From the NCBI GenBank assembly GCA_009869945.1, contig WIXG01000166.1:1-64000 (forward strand): 64,000 nt of DNA, in the 5' to 3' direction. A program made the position numbers and the translations under genes. Source of the stretch: Mesaphorura yosii. Lineage: Eukaryota; Arthropoda; Collembola; Poduromorpha; Tullbergiidae. This document shows positions 1 through 11,478 of this stretch, piece by piece (the stretch's first letter is position 1; every line of letters starts with the position of its first letter). A model generated the notes under the pieces. The model was given only the letters and a program-made list of their open reading frames with translations. It had not been told where the DNA came from and made no database searches.

Positions 1-86
1 CCCGTGTAGTCTGTTGTGGGGGAAGATGGATCTTCCGTATCTCCCGTGTAGTCCGTTGTGGGGGAAGATGGGTCTTCCGTATCTCC
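1..86. repeat. 42-bp coding minisatellite
   Basis: Two near-identical 42-bp units (1-42 and 43-84) followed by the start of a third. The units differ by a few substitutions. On the minus strand each unit encodes DTEDPSSPTTDYTG, so the period is exactly 14 codons and copy-number changes keep the frame. The array continues beyond the left edge. Confidence 0.85.
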
Positions 87-707
87 CGTGTAGTCCGTTG
101 TGGGAGGCGGCGATTCAGTTGTAATATCCTCGTAGAGCACCTTGATCTTATCGATAATAACACCAGCGCCTGGCACTACTATGACAAGGGTCTGAGAAGG
201 AAGAGATTGTACTGTAAGTGTCATGATCATTCTTCCCCAGGTTTATACTTAAGTCAAGTTGCTTACGCTATCGTCCTGTATTCCGAAGTCCTGAATATCA
301 ATTTTCGTCAGTTCCCAATGGTTTTTGATGGTAAGGTTGATAGGTTCTGGCGCATCATCGACGCTTAATCTTAGTCGGTTCTCAATTCCAGATGGAAAAT
401 ACGCTTGGAAAGTCAAGAACTTCGGAGGTTCAGTTATTCCAGTTGTGTACAACCGTATTTCAATCACCGAGAATCCCGCACCGATGCATCCGGTCCAATA
501 TCCCCGATTTGAGTTGAACGGTGGCGTCGTTTGACCTCTACAGACCAATGGAATGTTTTCCCAGGTTTCGTTGTACACTAGTCCAACTTGAAACCAGGTA
601 AAGCCGTCCAGGTGTGATTCAACATCTAAGACAAGCGACGACTGAGCAAGTGCGTGTGTGAGACTGCAGAGAAAAATAACCACCACGATGACACGTGAAA
701 CAGGCAT
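1..707 (-). CDS. Secreted Ser/Thr/Pro-repeat protein, 5' part (runs off the window)
   Basis: Two exons are visible, 267-707 and 1-191, joined at phase 0 across a 75-nt intron (donor GTAAGC, acceptor TCTCAG). The start is placed at the ATG at 707, which opens a clear signal peptide (MPVSRVIVVVIFLCSLTHALA). An upstream in-frame TTG at 737 would only add charged residues. The mature N-terminal region (about 120 residues) has two cysteines and one NETW and one NLT glycosylation sequon. After the intron comes a beta-like stretch (VIVVPGAGVIIDKIKVLYED), then a Ser/Thr/Pro linker made of a 14-residue repeat. I do not recognise the fold; the look is that of a secreted or cuticular/matrix protein with a carbohydrate- or ligand-binding head and a mucin-like linker, which is inference. 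The 3' end lies outside the window. The intron length is a multiple of three, but it contains two in-frame stops. Confidence 0.7.
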
Positions 708-737
708 ACTCCTTTCTTTGAACTCTGAATTTGGCAA

Positions 738-2193
738 TAAAAATTCTGAACACGGAAGAACGTTGCTGTCTAATGTCTAATGTGTACTAGTTTTGACTTT
801 CCATGTGAAACTGGCAATAACCGTGTTACAAGTCGTCCCAATGAACCTGTACACACCAGGCCACAAGTCATTTTACACGATGACGACATACTTTGACATG
901 AGCCAATTAAAATGATAACTCGGGTCTCCAGTCACTACAAACGCTAGCAAAGCGCCAAGAACATGTGCAGATTTCCATTTACATGCTCTGTTATCACCCA
1001 ATTACTGCAATTGTAGAAGTACGTGCTCGCTTATAGCTAGAAGAGAGAATCGCTGTCTTTGTAGTGTCATACTTGGCCGGCGATGCTGATAAACACAATT
1101 GACTTGATTCTATGGCTCTTTCAATTGATTATTGCATCACGAAATAAAATTCCTCGTGACTAACACGCTTGGCACTTGGAATTCACATCAAAATGGGAAT
1201 TTGATCATGCTTAGAGTGATTGGGACCAATATCCACATAATTTTGTCACGTTGCACGAGAATGGTTTGTCAGTGAACGAGGGAATTCCCTGGACCTTGGC
1301 TCACAGTCGTCAAGAAGTGAAAGTAGTGACGTTCGAGGACACATTGTAATATCAAGGTATTGTGTTCAGTTGAGGTAGGGCGATTCGTGATGCTTATGAA
1401 TCAAGAGGTCGTAAACACTTGACTCAACGTTAAGCCCTAAATCCGTTTTAATCGCCACCTGTCAATTTAATAGTCTAGCTGCGCGTTATGCAGGATCAAG
1501 AGCGATTAGTACGCAATTGATGCTGGCTACAAAGTTGTGGCTGTGGCGTGGCTCGAGGCATCTCCATTTCTGCGATGATTAAATATGAGGAATCTCATAA
1601 TTGTTCCAAGTACCCAATTATGAGATTGCGCTGTTACTGCCTGTTGGTGATGAGCTGCATTCTTGCATCATCCTCAATCCGGAATAATCCAGTTAGGATT
1701 GCAATTAACATCCAATTGGAAGGCTTTTCAGTAATGCTCGACTGTGCGTGATGAAGGCTTGACATTGTTCTGATCATCACGCAGTGCATGTGGGCCTCCG
1801 AAGTAGTTATCAAGTATGCGGTTTCATTCAATTCAGCCAAAGCCATGTTCTCTTATCAGTATTTAGAAATTTGAAGCATGTGGGAAAGACGATATGGCAC
1901 ACATAGTAGTGTTTTCTGTTTCTGTCAATGAAATTGAAATGAACTTGCTTGCTTTCACGCGGCTGATTGGGTACTTTACAGCATCTTCCTTATCAGATTC
2001 GGAGGGCAAACAAGATTCTTCCGCAACTCATACACAACCTCGAGTTCCCAGATAAACTCCATGCTGTTGGCTTCATAAGTGTTTTACAAAATATATTATA
2101 CACACTATAGTGCAATAGACAAGTACTTTGGTTGATTTTATTTTCATTCGTGAGCTAAGATTTCCGACCCAATTGCAAGTGCTGAGGCTGAAA
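738..2193. other. Intergenic, no gene seen
   Basis: Spacer between the secreted-protein gene and the end of the diverged cullin gene. It should hold the promoter of the former and the 3' UTR of the latter. The short open frames here (for example around 1550-1850) have no splice-supported extension and no recognisable domain. Confidence 0.6.
2137..2142 (-). terminator. Poly(A) signal of the diverged cullin gene
   Basis: AATAAA on the minus strand, about 55 nt after the stop codon at 2194. Confidence 0.6.
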
Positions 2194-5100
2194 CTAAGCG
2201 ATGTAAATATATTTGTCGCTCCCGTCTTCGGCGCGTTTCATGTACTCTCTCTGAATCAAGTTTTCAATACATTTCTGCAAATATTCAATGAATTTCAATG
2301 AATTTATGACAAATTGCGATTCGCAAAAAAAATAAGTGAAACCCTGTCTTACTCGAATCGCGACAGAGTCGGGTTGAAATTGATTGTGAGTTTGATTCAC
2401 AACTGCCAACTCAAGTTCCTTGTGGGTGACGGTTTGGCGTGTCTTCATGATTTTCAGAATATGACACTGCAAAACAAACTTCCTGCTCTCCTTGATCGTA
2501 TGCTCGTGTTTGTCTGCCTCGGCCCTTTTCTCAAATGCCAGTGTGCTCGGAAGTGTAACACGGTATCGATGATTCGTGTATTCCACATTCAGCCTGACAC
2601 CTGTGTCGTTTGTGACTTCATCCGATCCATTTACATTCTTTTTGATTAGAATGCCAGAAGACGTCAGTGTGTCCAGCACCTGGAGTCATGGCGAAGTTAA
2701 TGCCAGTCAGATTTTGCTTTGAATGTGCTGTCTGTCTGTCTTACATTTGAACACAATTCTGGAGTCATGCTTGTGAGTTCCCGGAGTTCCTCAAAGCGAT
2801 GCTGTGCTGCCGTCGTGTTGTACTGCAGCAGAATCGCCATTTGAAACAGGTTCAGTTGAAGAATGTGAGGCTCCTTAAAGCAGCTACAGTTTAGTTCGCC
2901 CTTTGAACGATTGTGCAACCAAATCAACTTCCGGCCTTGATGCTTTCCATTAGTGTAAAATTCCACGAAGTTGTTGATGGACGACTCGAACTGTAAATAG
3001 GGAATTGAATTTTCACCGGTATGAGCCACAACGACTATTGAATGCTGTTAAAATCTTACTTCTTGTGGCAGCGAGACGTCGCTGTTCATAACGTGCTTAA
3101 AGGGCCAGGACCCAGAAGTCAGGATGAGTGGTTGAAAGTCGAATGGAACTGGAACTTCCTTCTTCGTCGTGAACTGCTTAAATTCGTCGTGGAGGTCTTT
3201 GGAAATCACAATGTCCTGGGAAATTGTAGACGAGAAAGAAATTTAATGTGATACCTTTTGGAAGTCAAAGCTTAAATTCACCTTGTACATAATCGACAAC
3301 TTGTTCGTGTACTCAAAACCGCTATGCTGCTTGAATTTGGTTATCATCGCCTGCTCCGCGTCGTCGCTCGCCGAATTTTGGCTAATCAAACGGTTCGCAA
3401 GTCGAACCGAGTAATAAGTTTGAAATGCGTCTTTGTCCAGCAGAAACTGGAAGATTTGAATCTGTCAGGAAATGTGAATCCACATACAGAAGGAAATACA
3501 CAAAGCATGCACTGAATCATGTTTCCGACTCCTTGCTATCAGCCTTACAATGCCATCCAACGACTTATCGTCCACTGTGCGGCCAGACTTGCGCAAAATC
3601 ATATCCGCATATTTCGCAATCAGTTCGGCAGATTTCTGCGAAGAAAGAGCATCTTGAGTGACCGCATTGTTATTCACAAATGCTGCGCAGGCAATGTCCA
3701 AAGCAGACTGGAAGGCAGTGTTGCTGTTAAACGCTTCTATGACCAAGTTTTTGAACCCATCGTGTACTCTCAATAGAGTTTCAGTGTACAGTTTTGGATC
3801 CTGGGGTAAAATTGAATAGAATGGAAGTTGCAGAGTTCTAACTGAATTACTAAACGAATTGTCATTAATTACCATTGCATCCTTATTTTTGTATGCCTTG
3901 ACCAAATTGAGAACGACTGTCTCTCCGTGCGTCCTGATGTGTTCGGTGAACAAATGACAAAGCGGTGGCAGTTCGTCACCCAGACGGTAGACCAAAGTGT
4001 ACGTGCGCGCTAAATCTTCTAGACTCTCCTTTCCCAAAAATACTGTGAAACTGTTCCGGATTTCCTCTACATGAGCCCTGATCAGCGCATCGTCAACGAC
4101 AACCAGAAGCTTCGAGAAGCTTAAAGTTGGGAGGTACGTCCGCGTACGCCCTTCTTCAAGAGCGATCTCTGTCTCAACCTGCGACCAGGACCAGGAGAAG
4201 GTAAAGGAAAAGGTTGACGAATTGCTTCAATCAACCTACCATCTTCATGTATTCTGCGATTGCTCCTTGATGGCAAGAAATGTAATTCTTTGCCAACTTG
4301 CTAAAATAGTTACTCGTAACCGTGATTAAATGCTGTTCGAGTTCTTCCTGGTAAAAATGTGGATCCAGTGTTAATTGCGTGAAGGAGTCGATGATAAAGG
4401 CTTCTGAAGATTCCGAGTGCAGAGAGTCGGGATTGTGTACCGCATTTGTCAATCCTGAAATGAAATTTATAACCTGTCTTATCTGAAGCAACTGATGACT
4501 AATTACGATGACACACTAAACTCCATTTCCTATTTACCTAACTCAATGTAAGAGTAAATCACTTGTTTCAGAACATTCTTATGGGCGCTGGAGACTTGCA
4601 ACCGATCCTTCTCGTATTCACACAGAATTTCTTTCAATAGCTGAAATTAGAAATTAAATGTGACAATTAGACGCAAATCATGACGGAAGCTATTGCTTGA
4701 CTTACATTCTCCTTAATCATTTCGAAGACGGTACTCTTCCACAGGTCGACTGCTAATTGATAAATCAGGAAGCCTTTGCTGGACTCTCTGTTTTCTCCCG
4801 GCTCATGATGGATCCCTTGCCTGGAATAGAAGCTGGTAGAAACGAACCAGCTCGCTGAATTCGCAACATGCATTGAGTACCGATTCAGGTAACTAAAAAC
4901 TCGATTGACGGACTGTGAATTGGTCTTGAAAGCCTCCCATTGGTCGTTGTATAGTTGCAGCAGTTCGAGTCCTGTCTTTGAGCTGAGACCCTGAAACCGA
5001 GAGTAAATAGGATTAACTGCGCGCCATGTTTGACGTTCAGCTTTCCACACAAACACACACGATGACTTCACGTACGTCAGCTTTCTCTTTGAGGATGTCA

Positions 5101-5504
5101 GTCAGGAGAAGGGCCAGTTGTTCGTACAGTCGCTTGCCAACAAAATACACAGACCCTGCCTGGTTTCCCGCGTCGCCATCCGGCCACTGCTTCCGACGGG
5201 AGCTCCCACGTGTTGAACTCTTGCTGTCAATCAGCATGAACGTTTGCGGACGACACATGCAGTAGTTATAGACTTTCCTGGAACCGAAACCGGTCTGGAC
5301 ATGGACGTGCAATGAGAAGCTTTGGTGTACGATATTTGTCACAAGACAAACTTACGAGTACAGCTCAATATAACGAGTTCGGCTGATGGGCTTCGACTGG
5401 TGAATCTCTCGGACTCCGTTTTCAATGTCACTCCACATCGAGACAAGTGGGTCATGTGTGTGGCTAACAGGGTTTTGTTGCCTGCCGCTAGCACTGAACT
5501 CCAT
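2194..5504 (-). CDS. Diverged cullin-1 paralogue
   Basis: A full-length cullin of 813 residues in 13 exons: 5356-5504, 5076-5277, 4881-4990, 4706-4820, 4538-4640, 4240-4454, 3873-4178, 3549-3800, 3282-3461, 3060-3215, 2745-2990, 2353-2679, 2194-2274. All junctions are GT-AG and the total length is divisible by three. Cullins scaffold RING E3 ubiquitin ligases: N-terminal repeats bind the adaptor, the C-terminal domain binds Rbx. Landmarks kept: the IELYSKVYNYC start region, FVNNNAVT, the NRLISQNSASDDAEQ stretch, GSWPF, GKHQGRKLIWLHNRSKGEL, and a C-terminal winged helix. The neddylation motif reads ILKIMKTRQ, keeping the acceptor lysine (about residue 757) where the neighbour reads IVRIMKMRK. 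The last exon matches the canonical copy at 13 of 26 residues. It is intact, so more likely a fast-evolving functional paralogue than a pseudogene. It lies immediately downstream of Cul1 on the same strand. Confidence 0.93.
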
Positions 5505-5808
5505 GATGGAATGTCGTCTGGAATGTACGCACGTTGCTTGGCACAAATCACTTTTCCGACTCCAACGCGTAACATGTAACCACACGAGCGGTCCTAGCGC
5601 GTCTTGAATATTGCCGTTGATCTTAGTAAACGGTTCCTTGACCTAATTTTTGGTGAGAGAATTGTGTTTACGGAAATTATGCTGCGCCGTGTCGTAACAA
5701 AGACAACGAAATCCAACATGGCAGCTGATGGCTTATGAAATGAGGAGGTAGCAAAGTGGCGTGGCCCAGACGCACTCCTGCTTCGTGCATCAAGAGTACG
5801 AGTATTAT

Positions 5809-5814
5809 TTTATT
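5809..5814 (-). terminator. Poly(A) signal of Cul1
   Basis: AATAAA on the minus strand about 155 nt after the Cul1 stop. It leaves only about 300 nt before the start codon of the downstream cullin copy. Confidence 0.55.
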
Positions 5815-5969
5815 CACTTAAAATTACAAGATTAATCAGTACAAATTGCTATCGCTGCTTCTTGGGCGATTTTCATTTTAATTGGTTAGTAAACAGATAG
5901 GTTTCAAGTTACAGTTACAATGAAAGAATTAGAAAAGCATTCACTAAAAGAAAAGAATATCAACAGCAA

Positions 5970-8900
5970 CTATGCCAGATAAGAGTAAGTGTCCTTTTGT
6001 CCTTCGGTGCGTTCGAGATACTCCTTCTCGATGAGGATGTCGATGCATTTCTGCAATGCAAACGAATACAATGCAATTGACTAGAAATAGACATGAAGAC
6101 ATGGCGCAATAGAGGATCTTCAATATTTCTTACCTTTATCATCGGAACCTTCGGGTTGAACCGATTTGCAAGCTGCGTAAGAACTTCGCTCACGAGTTGT
6201 GAGTGCTTCAGCTGCTTCCTCATCTTCATTATTCGGACAATTGCCGCTTGGATGAGCAGCTTCCGATCTTCTTCAATCACAGCGTGCGTTTGTTCTTGCT
6301 CTTGCTTCACTTCCGCCTTTAATGGGACGTTAATGTTCACACGCAGTTTCTTGTTCTTGTACTCAGTGAAGAGACTAACGACGGAGTCAGCATGCAGCTC
6401 TTCCTCGTTATCTGAGCAAATTAGCAGCTTCACTTTGATCATAATTTGGAGCATCTGGAAGCATCAAAGCGTACCATTGTAAAGTGTCGGGTTGTTGAAA
6501 AGAGAACTCACGGAATTTTTAACACTTACTCCTGCCTTACCTGAGACAGAATGTCTACTTTGAGCTTCGTTGCTTCAGCGAGTTCACTTATTTTGTAGGA
6601 CAATGCGGTGTTAAACATGAGTAGAATGGCTAACTGAAACGTTGAAGCCTGGAAGGTGTAGCGATTCTTGAAACAATTTGTCACAATGTCTCCCTTTGAA
6701 CGGTTGTAGAGCCAGCTCAATTTTCTTCCACTGTGCTTTCCATTATAAAATTCATTAAACTTGTTCACACTGAGTTCCAGCTGCCGAAAAAAACAAGAAT
6801 AGCAATTAGTTAACCAAAATAGGACAAAACAAAGCAGAGAAATCTGACTTCTGACAAGTGTCAGCGTCAGCATTTCTACTTTTGATATGGCATCATTGTA
6901 ACTCTCGTTTTCGGCACATTTGAGTTCATTCAATTTGAAACTAAATGCTTCCTACGGAGTGGAGTTAATCTGCCCCAATATTTCACAATTTGGAATGGCA
7001 CTAAACATGACTTTTCAAGTTGTCAATTTAGCGTGGCGATGGGGCATAGTAGCAGCATCCGTTTTGTGAGTATGTCAAGTAACACGCAATTACCTCACTA
7101 GGAAGTGCGAATTCAACGCACTGGGTGAAAGGCCACGAACCGGACGAGAGAACTTGAATTTGGAAGTCAATTCCTACAGACTCGCTCTTGTTCATCAAGT
7201 AACGTTTGAATTCATCGTTCAGATCTTTGGAAAGCCCAATATCCTAAAGGTATCAGATATCACAATGAAATAAATGTCTACAAAAGCGAAAGTGTATAAT
7301 TCACGCTTACTTGGTACATTCTTTGTAACTTTGAAGTGTACTCAAAGCCACAAGCGTGCTTCAATTTCGCAATCATGTTGGACTCCGCTTCGTCACTCGC
7401 TGACTGATGCTGCACAAGTCTGTTGGCCAACATTTTGCTGTAGAACTTTTGAAACACGTCCTTGTCTTCCAAATATTTGAAAACAACCATCTGGAATGAA
7501 GACAGCAAGTTGTCCAAATGCCATTCTCTCATTCATTACAAAACCAGACTCATAGACTCATTTAGCTGACTAGGGCGATTTACCACTTGGTTAAGAGTTT
7601 CCTCGAGTTCTTGGTCCTCTGGGTACTTGTTAGTTTTTTTCAATAATCCATCGCAGTACCTTGCTAGCAATTCTGGAGACTTTTGTGCAGTGCTAGATTT
7701 CAATGTCCAATAAATTAGGCAGTTGTTACAACCAGAGCTTAATAAAATTCTGACTTACCTCGTTACGGCATTGTTATTAATGAACTTCCCACAGGCCTTA
7801 TCTAATGCAGCAACAAAACCCGAATCACTCTTGAAAGCCTGCTGAACCATTTGGCTATATTTCTTATGAACGTCGAGTATCGTCCACACATATACTTTTG
7901 GTTCCTAAAAGTTAAATGAATTGTAGACATAGTTTTAGTATTTTCATTCCGACCTTCAACTTTAGATGAATTATGGCAGTAAGGAAAACTCACTATCACT
8001 TGCGACTCCGCCACCTCATCTAAGCATGCTAGACCTTGGTTACAAATATGATTTTCCAGATGCTCTTTCATGTTTCCGAGAGCATCTTCCAGACGAGCCA
8101 CAAGTTGATACATTCGACCAAGGTCCTCCTTCTTTTCTTGGTGGAGTAAATTTTTAAATTCTTGGTGCAAATTATCTAACTGCTTCTGAATTAAAACCTA
8201 AAGAGTAAGACACAGCTTATGCAATATTCACCTTGTTTGGGATATCTCAATTTCGTTGTAACTTACGGTCTCGCATGTCCTCATGAGCTTGCCCAAAGTG
8301 CTAATATGAAGGTAGAGTTCCACTCTCTTTTGCTCCTCCATCAATCGTTGCTCAGCCTATTTTTAAATAGTTAATAAATGAATAGTTTCCTTGCACAGCA
8401 TTAGCGGTCTTAAAACAAAATTCGTATACCTTTTTCATGTACTCAGTCACTGGATTTTGCTGCAGAAAACTAATTGATTCTTTCGAATAAAAGTTTTCCG
8501 TATCTTCTAAAAACTGTGACTCGAAATGTTTTTGATATGTTCCTAGAAGTGGACCAGCTCTTGAGTTGAGTGCCTGAGGTGTGGAAGGGGAGCCACTAGA
8601 GCTGCCTTGATCTTCATCCTCGAGTCCTGCAGGTACAATGTATATTAGTTCATTAAATGATTCAACTTACAAGGGTGGATAAGAGAACAGAGCGAAACTT
8701 TCGAAACCATTACCTAGCTCAACATAGGATCCGATAACTCCGCTTACAAGACTACTATTTATAGTTTCGCCATTTCTTTCTTTTTCAATCAACTTGAGAA
8801 CTGCATTTGTAACCTGAAATACCGAAATAAATTGACGTAACTAAATTTCCCTGAAGCACAAGAGCTGCGCATTCAACTTTGGAAAAACCTTAAAACTCAA

Positions 8901-9748
8901 CTAATTATGCCCTACCTGCTTATGAAGACGCCCGAATAGAGTTTCCTTCCATATTACAAGAGCAAGCTGGTATATTTCGTAAACACATTTTCGGCCCTCG
9001 TCACATTCTCTTCTCACCCAGTGTCTAAAATGAAATTGAAAAAATTTCATTAAGCTCAACTAAACAATTGTACAGTCTATTGATATAATGTACCTGTTCA
9101 AGTACGCACACACTCCGTTTAATACTTTAGAACTAAAACGATATTCTTCCCATTGTTTTGTATAAAACGTTAAAACTGCTTCTCCCATTAAATCTTCTCC
9201 TTCCTGTGAAAATGAAAGCACATCAAATTTTGCCAGTCTCCAGACAATTTTGAATATTAAATAATTAAAATTTACCTTAATCAGTTTGCTCAGGTATTGA
9301 TTCAAGAACTCCTTCAGACGCTTGTACAACTCTTGCCCCACGAACTGGGCTCCGCTGTTATGATTTTGTTGTCCATTACTGGAAGCATTACTCCCACCAG
9401 CTCGACTTCGGGTTCGGGTCGACACTAACCGATTTGAATTCCCAGAATTGGCACCAGTGGACTGCTGGTGCACGCTTGTGCAGTAGTTGTATACGTGCCT
9501 ACGAAGTTAAGTATAATTTACAGTTAAATCTGAAATCTCATGGTAGTTTTAATCATAAATTCTGACATGCTGATTACAGTTATGAAAACTTACGTGTAGA
9601 GCTCCATGTAGCGTGGCTTGGACATTCCGCTCCTCTCATAAACTTGTTCGATCCCCTGCTTTAAGTCATCCCAAATCTGATCCAGGTCAAAATTCTTACC
9701 ACTGACAGCTCCTGCGGCCTGGGTGCCCCCAGAACGAGTACCACTCAT
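5970..9748 (-). CDS. Cul1: Cullin-1, SCF ubiquitin-ligase scaffold
   Basis: Fifteen exons give 804 residues: 9594-9748, 9276-9498, 9094-9203, 8916-9024, 8714-8813, 8430-8626, 8267-8356, 8197-7994, 7759-7904, 7584-7692, 7311-7490, 7094-7243, 6541-6780, 6134-6454, 5970-6050. The protein reads as a close Cul1 orthologue: [20 protein letters not shown] and YMELYTHVYNYC at the N terminus (Skp1/F-box side), [48 protein letters not shown], the cullin-homology [19 protein letters not shown], and the neddylation site IVRIMKMRK with the acceptor lysine near residue 748. It ends in DTYSYLA, typical of Cul1. In cells it bridges Skp1-F-box receptors to Rbx1 and E2. It is slightly longer than the roughly 775 residues usual for the family, owing to an Asn/Ser-rich loop after VHQ and a Gly/Ser-Pro insert in exon 6. 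Confidence 0.97.
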
Positions 9749-11478
9749 CTTTGGTATCAGTATCAGCAAAAGTTACTACACTTGGAAATCGTAATTTAAT
9801 TCGTAATCACAACAGTTGTGTTGCGAGTTCGAGTTCAAGTCCAGCAGTGTCCTCGAGTGCTTCCTTAATTATTTCGCAACGATTGAAGCAGGAAGAGAGA
9901 TCTGTAACACGAATTTGTTCTACTATTATAATTACTTGACCAAGAACTTCGAAAAACGAGGATAATTTTAATCGAGTTTTAATAGAATTGGCTGTTATTA
10001 TTTCTCATCTCGAAAGTCTCGATCTCAGGAACAAAAGAGAACTGCAAGCAAGTCATCCAAAAGGAGAGCGAGTAATTTTGTAAAGGCGATTTTTTGCGAG
10101 CGAGCAGAGAGGAGTATGAGTACAAAAACACCACGAAACTGTTTGAATGTTTATGCCATCGATTGCCAGTGCGAATAACCTTTCTTGGTTGTACGAGTCG
10201 CGAGTTGGTAGATGGCAAGGCACGGCGAGTCGTGAGCACAAAAGTAAAGCAAATACGCCGTAAGTTCCTGTATTGATTTGCACATAACAGCATACAGCAA
10301 CTGGCCGTACACATTGCTAAACATAACAGTACATAATACATAACACATAACACATACACATAGCCGAAAGTAGATTGTAAAAAAGTTCAAGTTTGGTTTT
10401 TTAAAATTGATTTGGACATTTAACTAAATTTTTACACGAAGGACTGAACTCCAGTGAACTTGTGCCAGTTTTTCAACTCTGTATTCATGCATTCGGACTC
10501 TTCATCGTGGAAGTACGATTTACACACTAATCGCAGTTAATCTCCGTGCTACACATGATCTTGGAGGGAAAATGAGTGCCCGTACCTGTACGTGATGCTG
10601 TGTTGCTAACTCTGAAAGATTGCTTAGAAGTTAGAAGTAAGTTTCAAAATTTACGAGCTCAGTTATGTAATTGACCTAATTTTTAGCAGCACTTAATGGA
10701 AGAGATTAAAATCGACTTGCTCGCTTGCACTACTTTATGTGTAGGCGACGATACTGATTATGTCTAATGCTTTGATCTTGCTTTCTTTCCTTTCAGGTCG
10801 AGTCTATAAATCTAAAATTGTCAATGTGAAGTTATTTCAACTGGGACGCCGAGTGTGAGTATTAACTACTTGGTAGTTGGAGTCGTGCTCGTGCCTGCTG
10901 GGGAGTCGACATGAAGTCTGCCATTCTTCCTACTCGAGATTGTTGTAAGTATGAATATTTAATTTAAACATGAATCATCAGCTTAGCTGTAAATCCAATC
11001 CGACTGAACTTCCCGTTCAATGAAAAGAGCTTAATCTTCATACTTCATATGAATATTTAAATATTTTCCCATTTAATTGGACAAGAGCAGAAAAGATGTG
11101 AAAGGTTATCCTTATCTTGTCATTTAGTCACCATCTTACAGCTTTTAATAAAATGATGCTTAGAAGAAAGCTTGATCTCTGACCTTGCTCTGCATTTCAA
11201 GCTCTACTGAGGCTGAACTCTAATTAATTGCGGCAGCTGTCCAACAACGTGTTGGAATATTAAATGGAACTTGTTTAAAATTTTCAATTGATTGAATTGA
11301 TGGCTTCGTGTGAGTTTGATAGTGTAACGCGTTTAAATGTCAGATGATGGAAAGTTCAATGTGTCAGTTCAGTGTAGTTTATGATAATGTGTAATTTTAC
11401 TTAATTTTCAGATGCGAGGTAGCCGTGAGAATTCCTAATCACCTTCAGCTTCAAGAGTTTCAGCAATAAGTGGTATTT
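9749..11478. other. Divergent promoter region and CTDSPL2 5' leader
   Basis: Head-to-head spacer between Cul1 (minus) and CTDSPL2 (plus). The right part has the look of spliced 5' UTR exons of the plus-strand gene: acceptor at about 10797 (ctttcctttcag), donors at about 10855 (GTGAGT) and 10945 (GTAAGT), and a final acceptor at 11411. A short AT-rich run of TAACACATAA-like units lies around 10319-10365. No other coding exon was seen. Confidence 0.5.
11412..11438 (+). promoter_or_regulatory. Upstream ORF in CTDSPL2 leader
   Basis: The last leader exon begins directly with an ATG after the splice acceptor and encodes MRGSRENS before a stop, 40 nt ahead of the main ATG at 11479. Such a short uORF may reduce or gate translation of the phosphatase; this is inference from position only. 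Confidence 0.45.

Noticed and set aside
5352-5607. Plus-strand and alternative-frame openings over the start of the diverged cullin
   Set aside because: Shadows of its first exon (5356-5504), whose spliced product matches the Cul1 N terminus.
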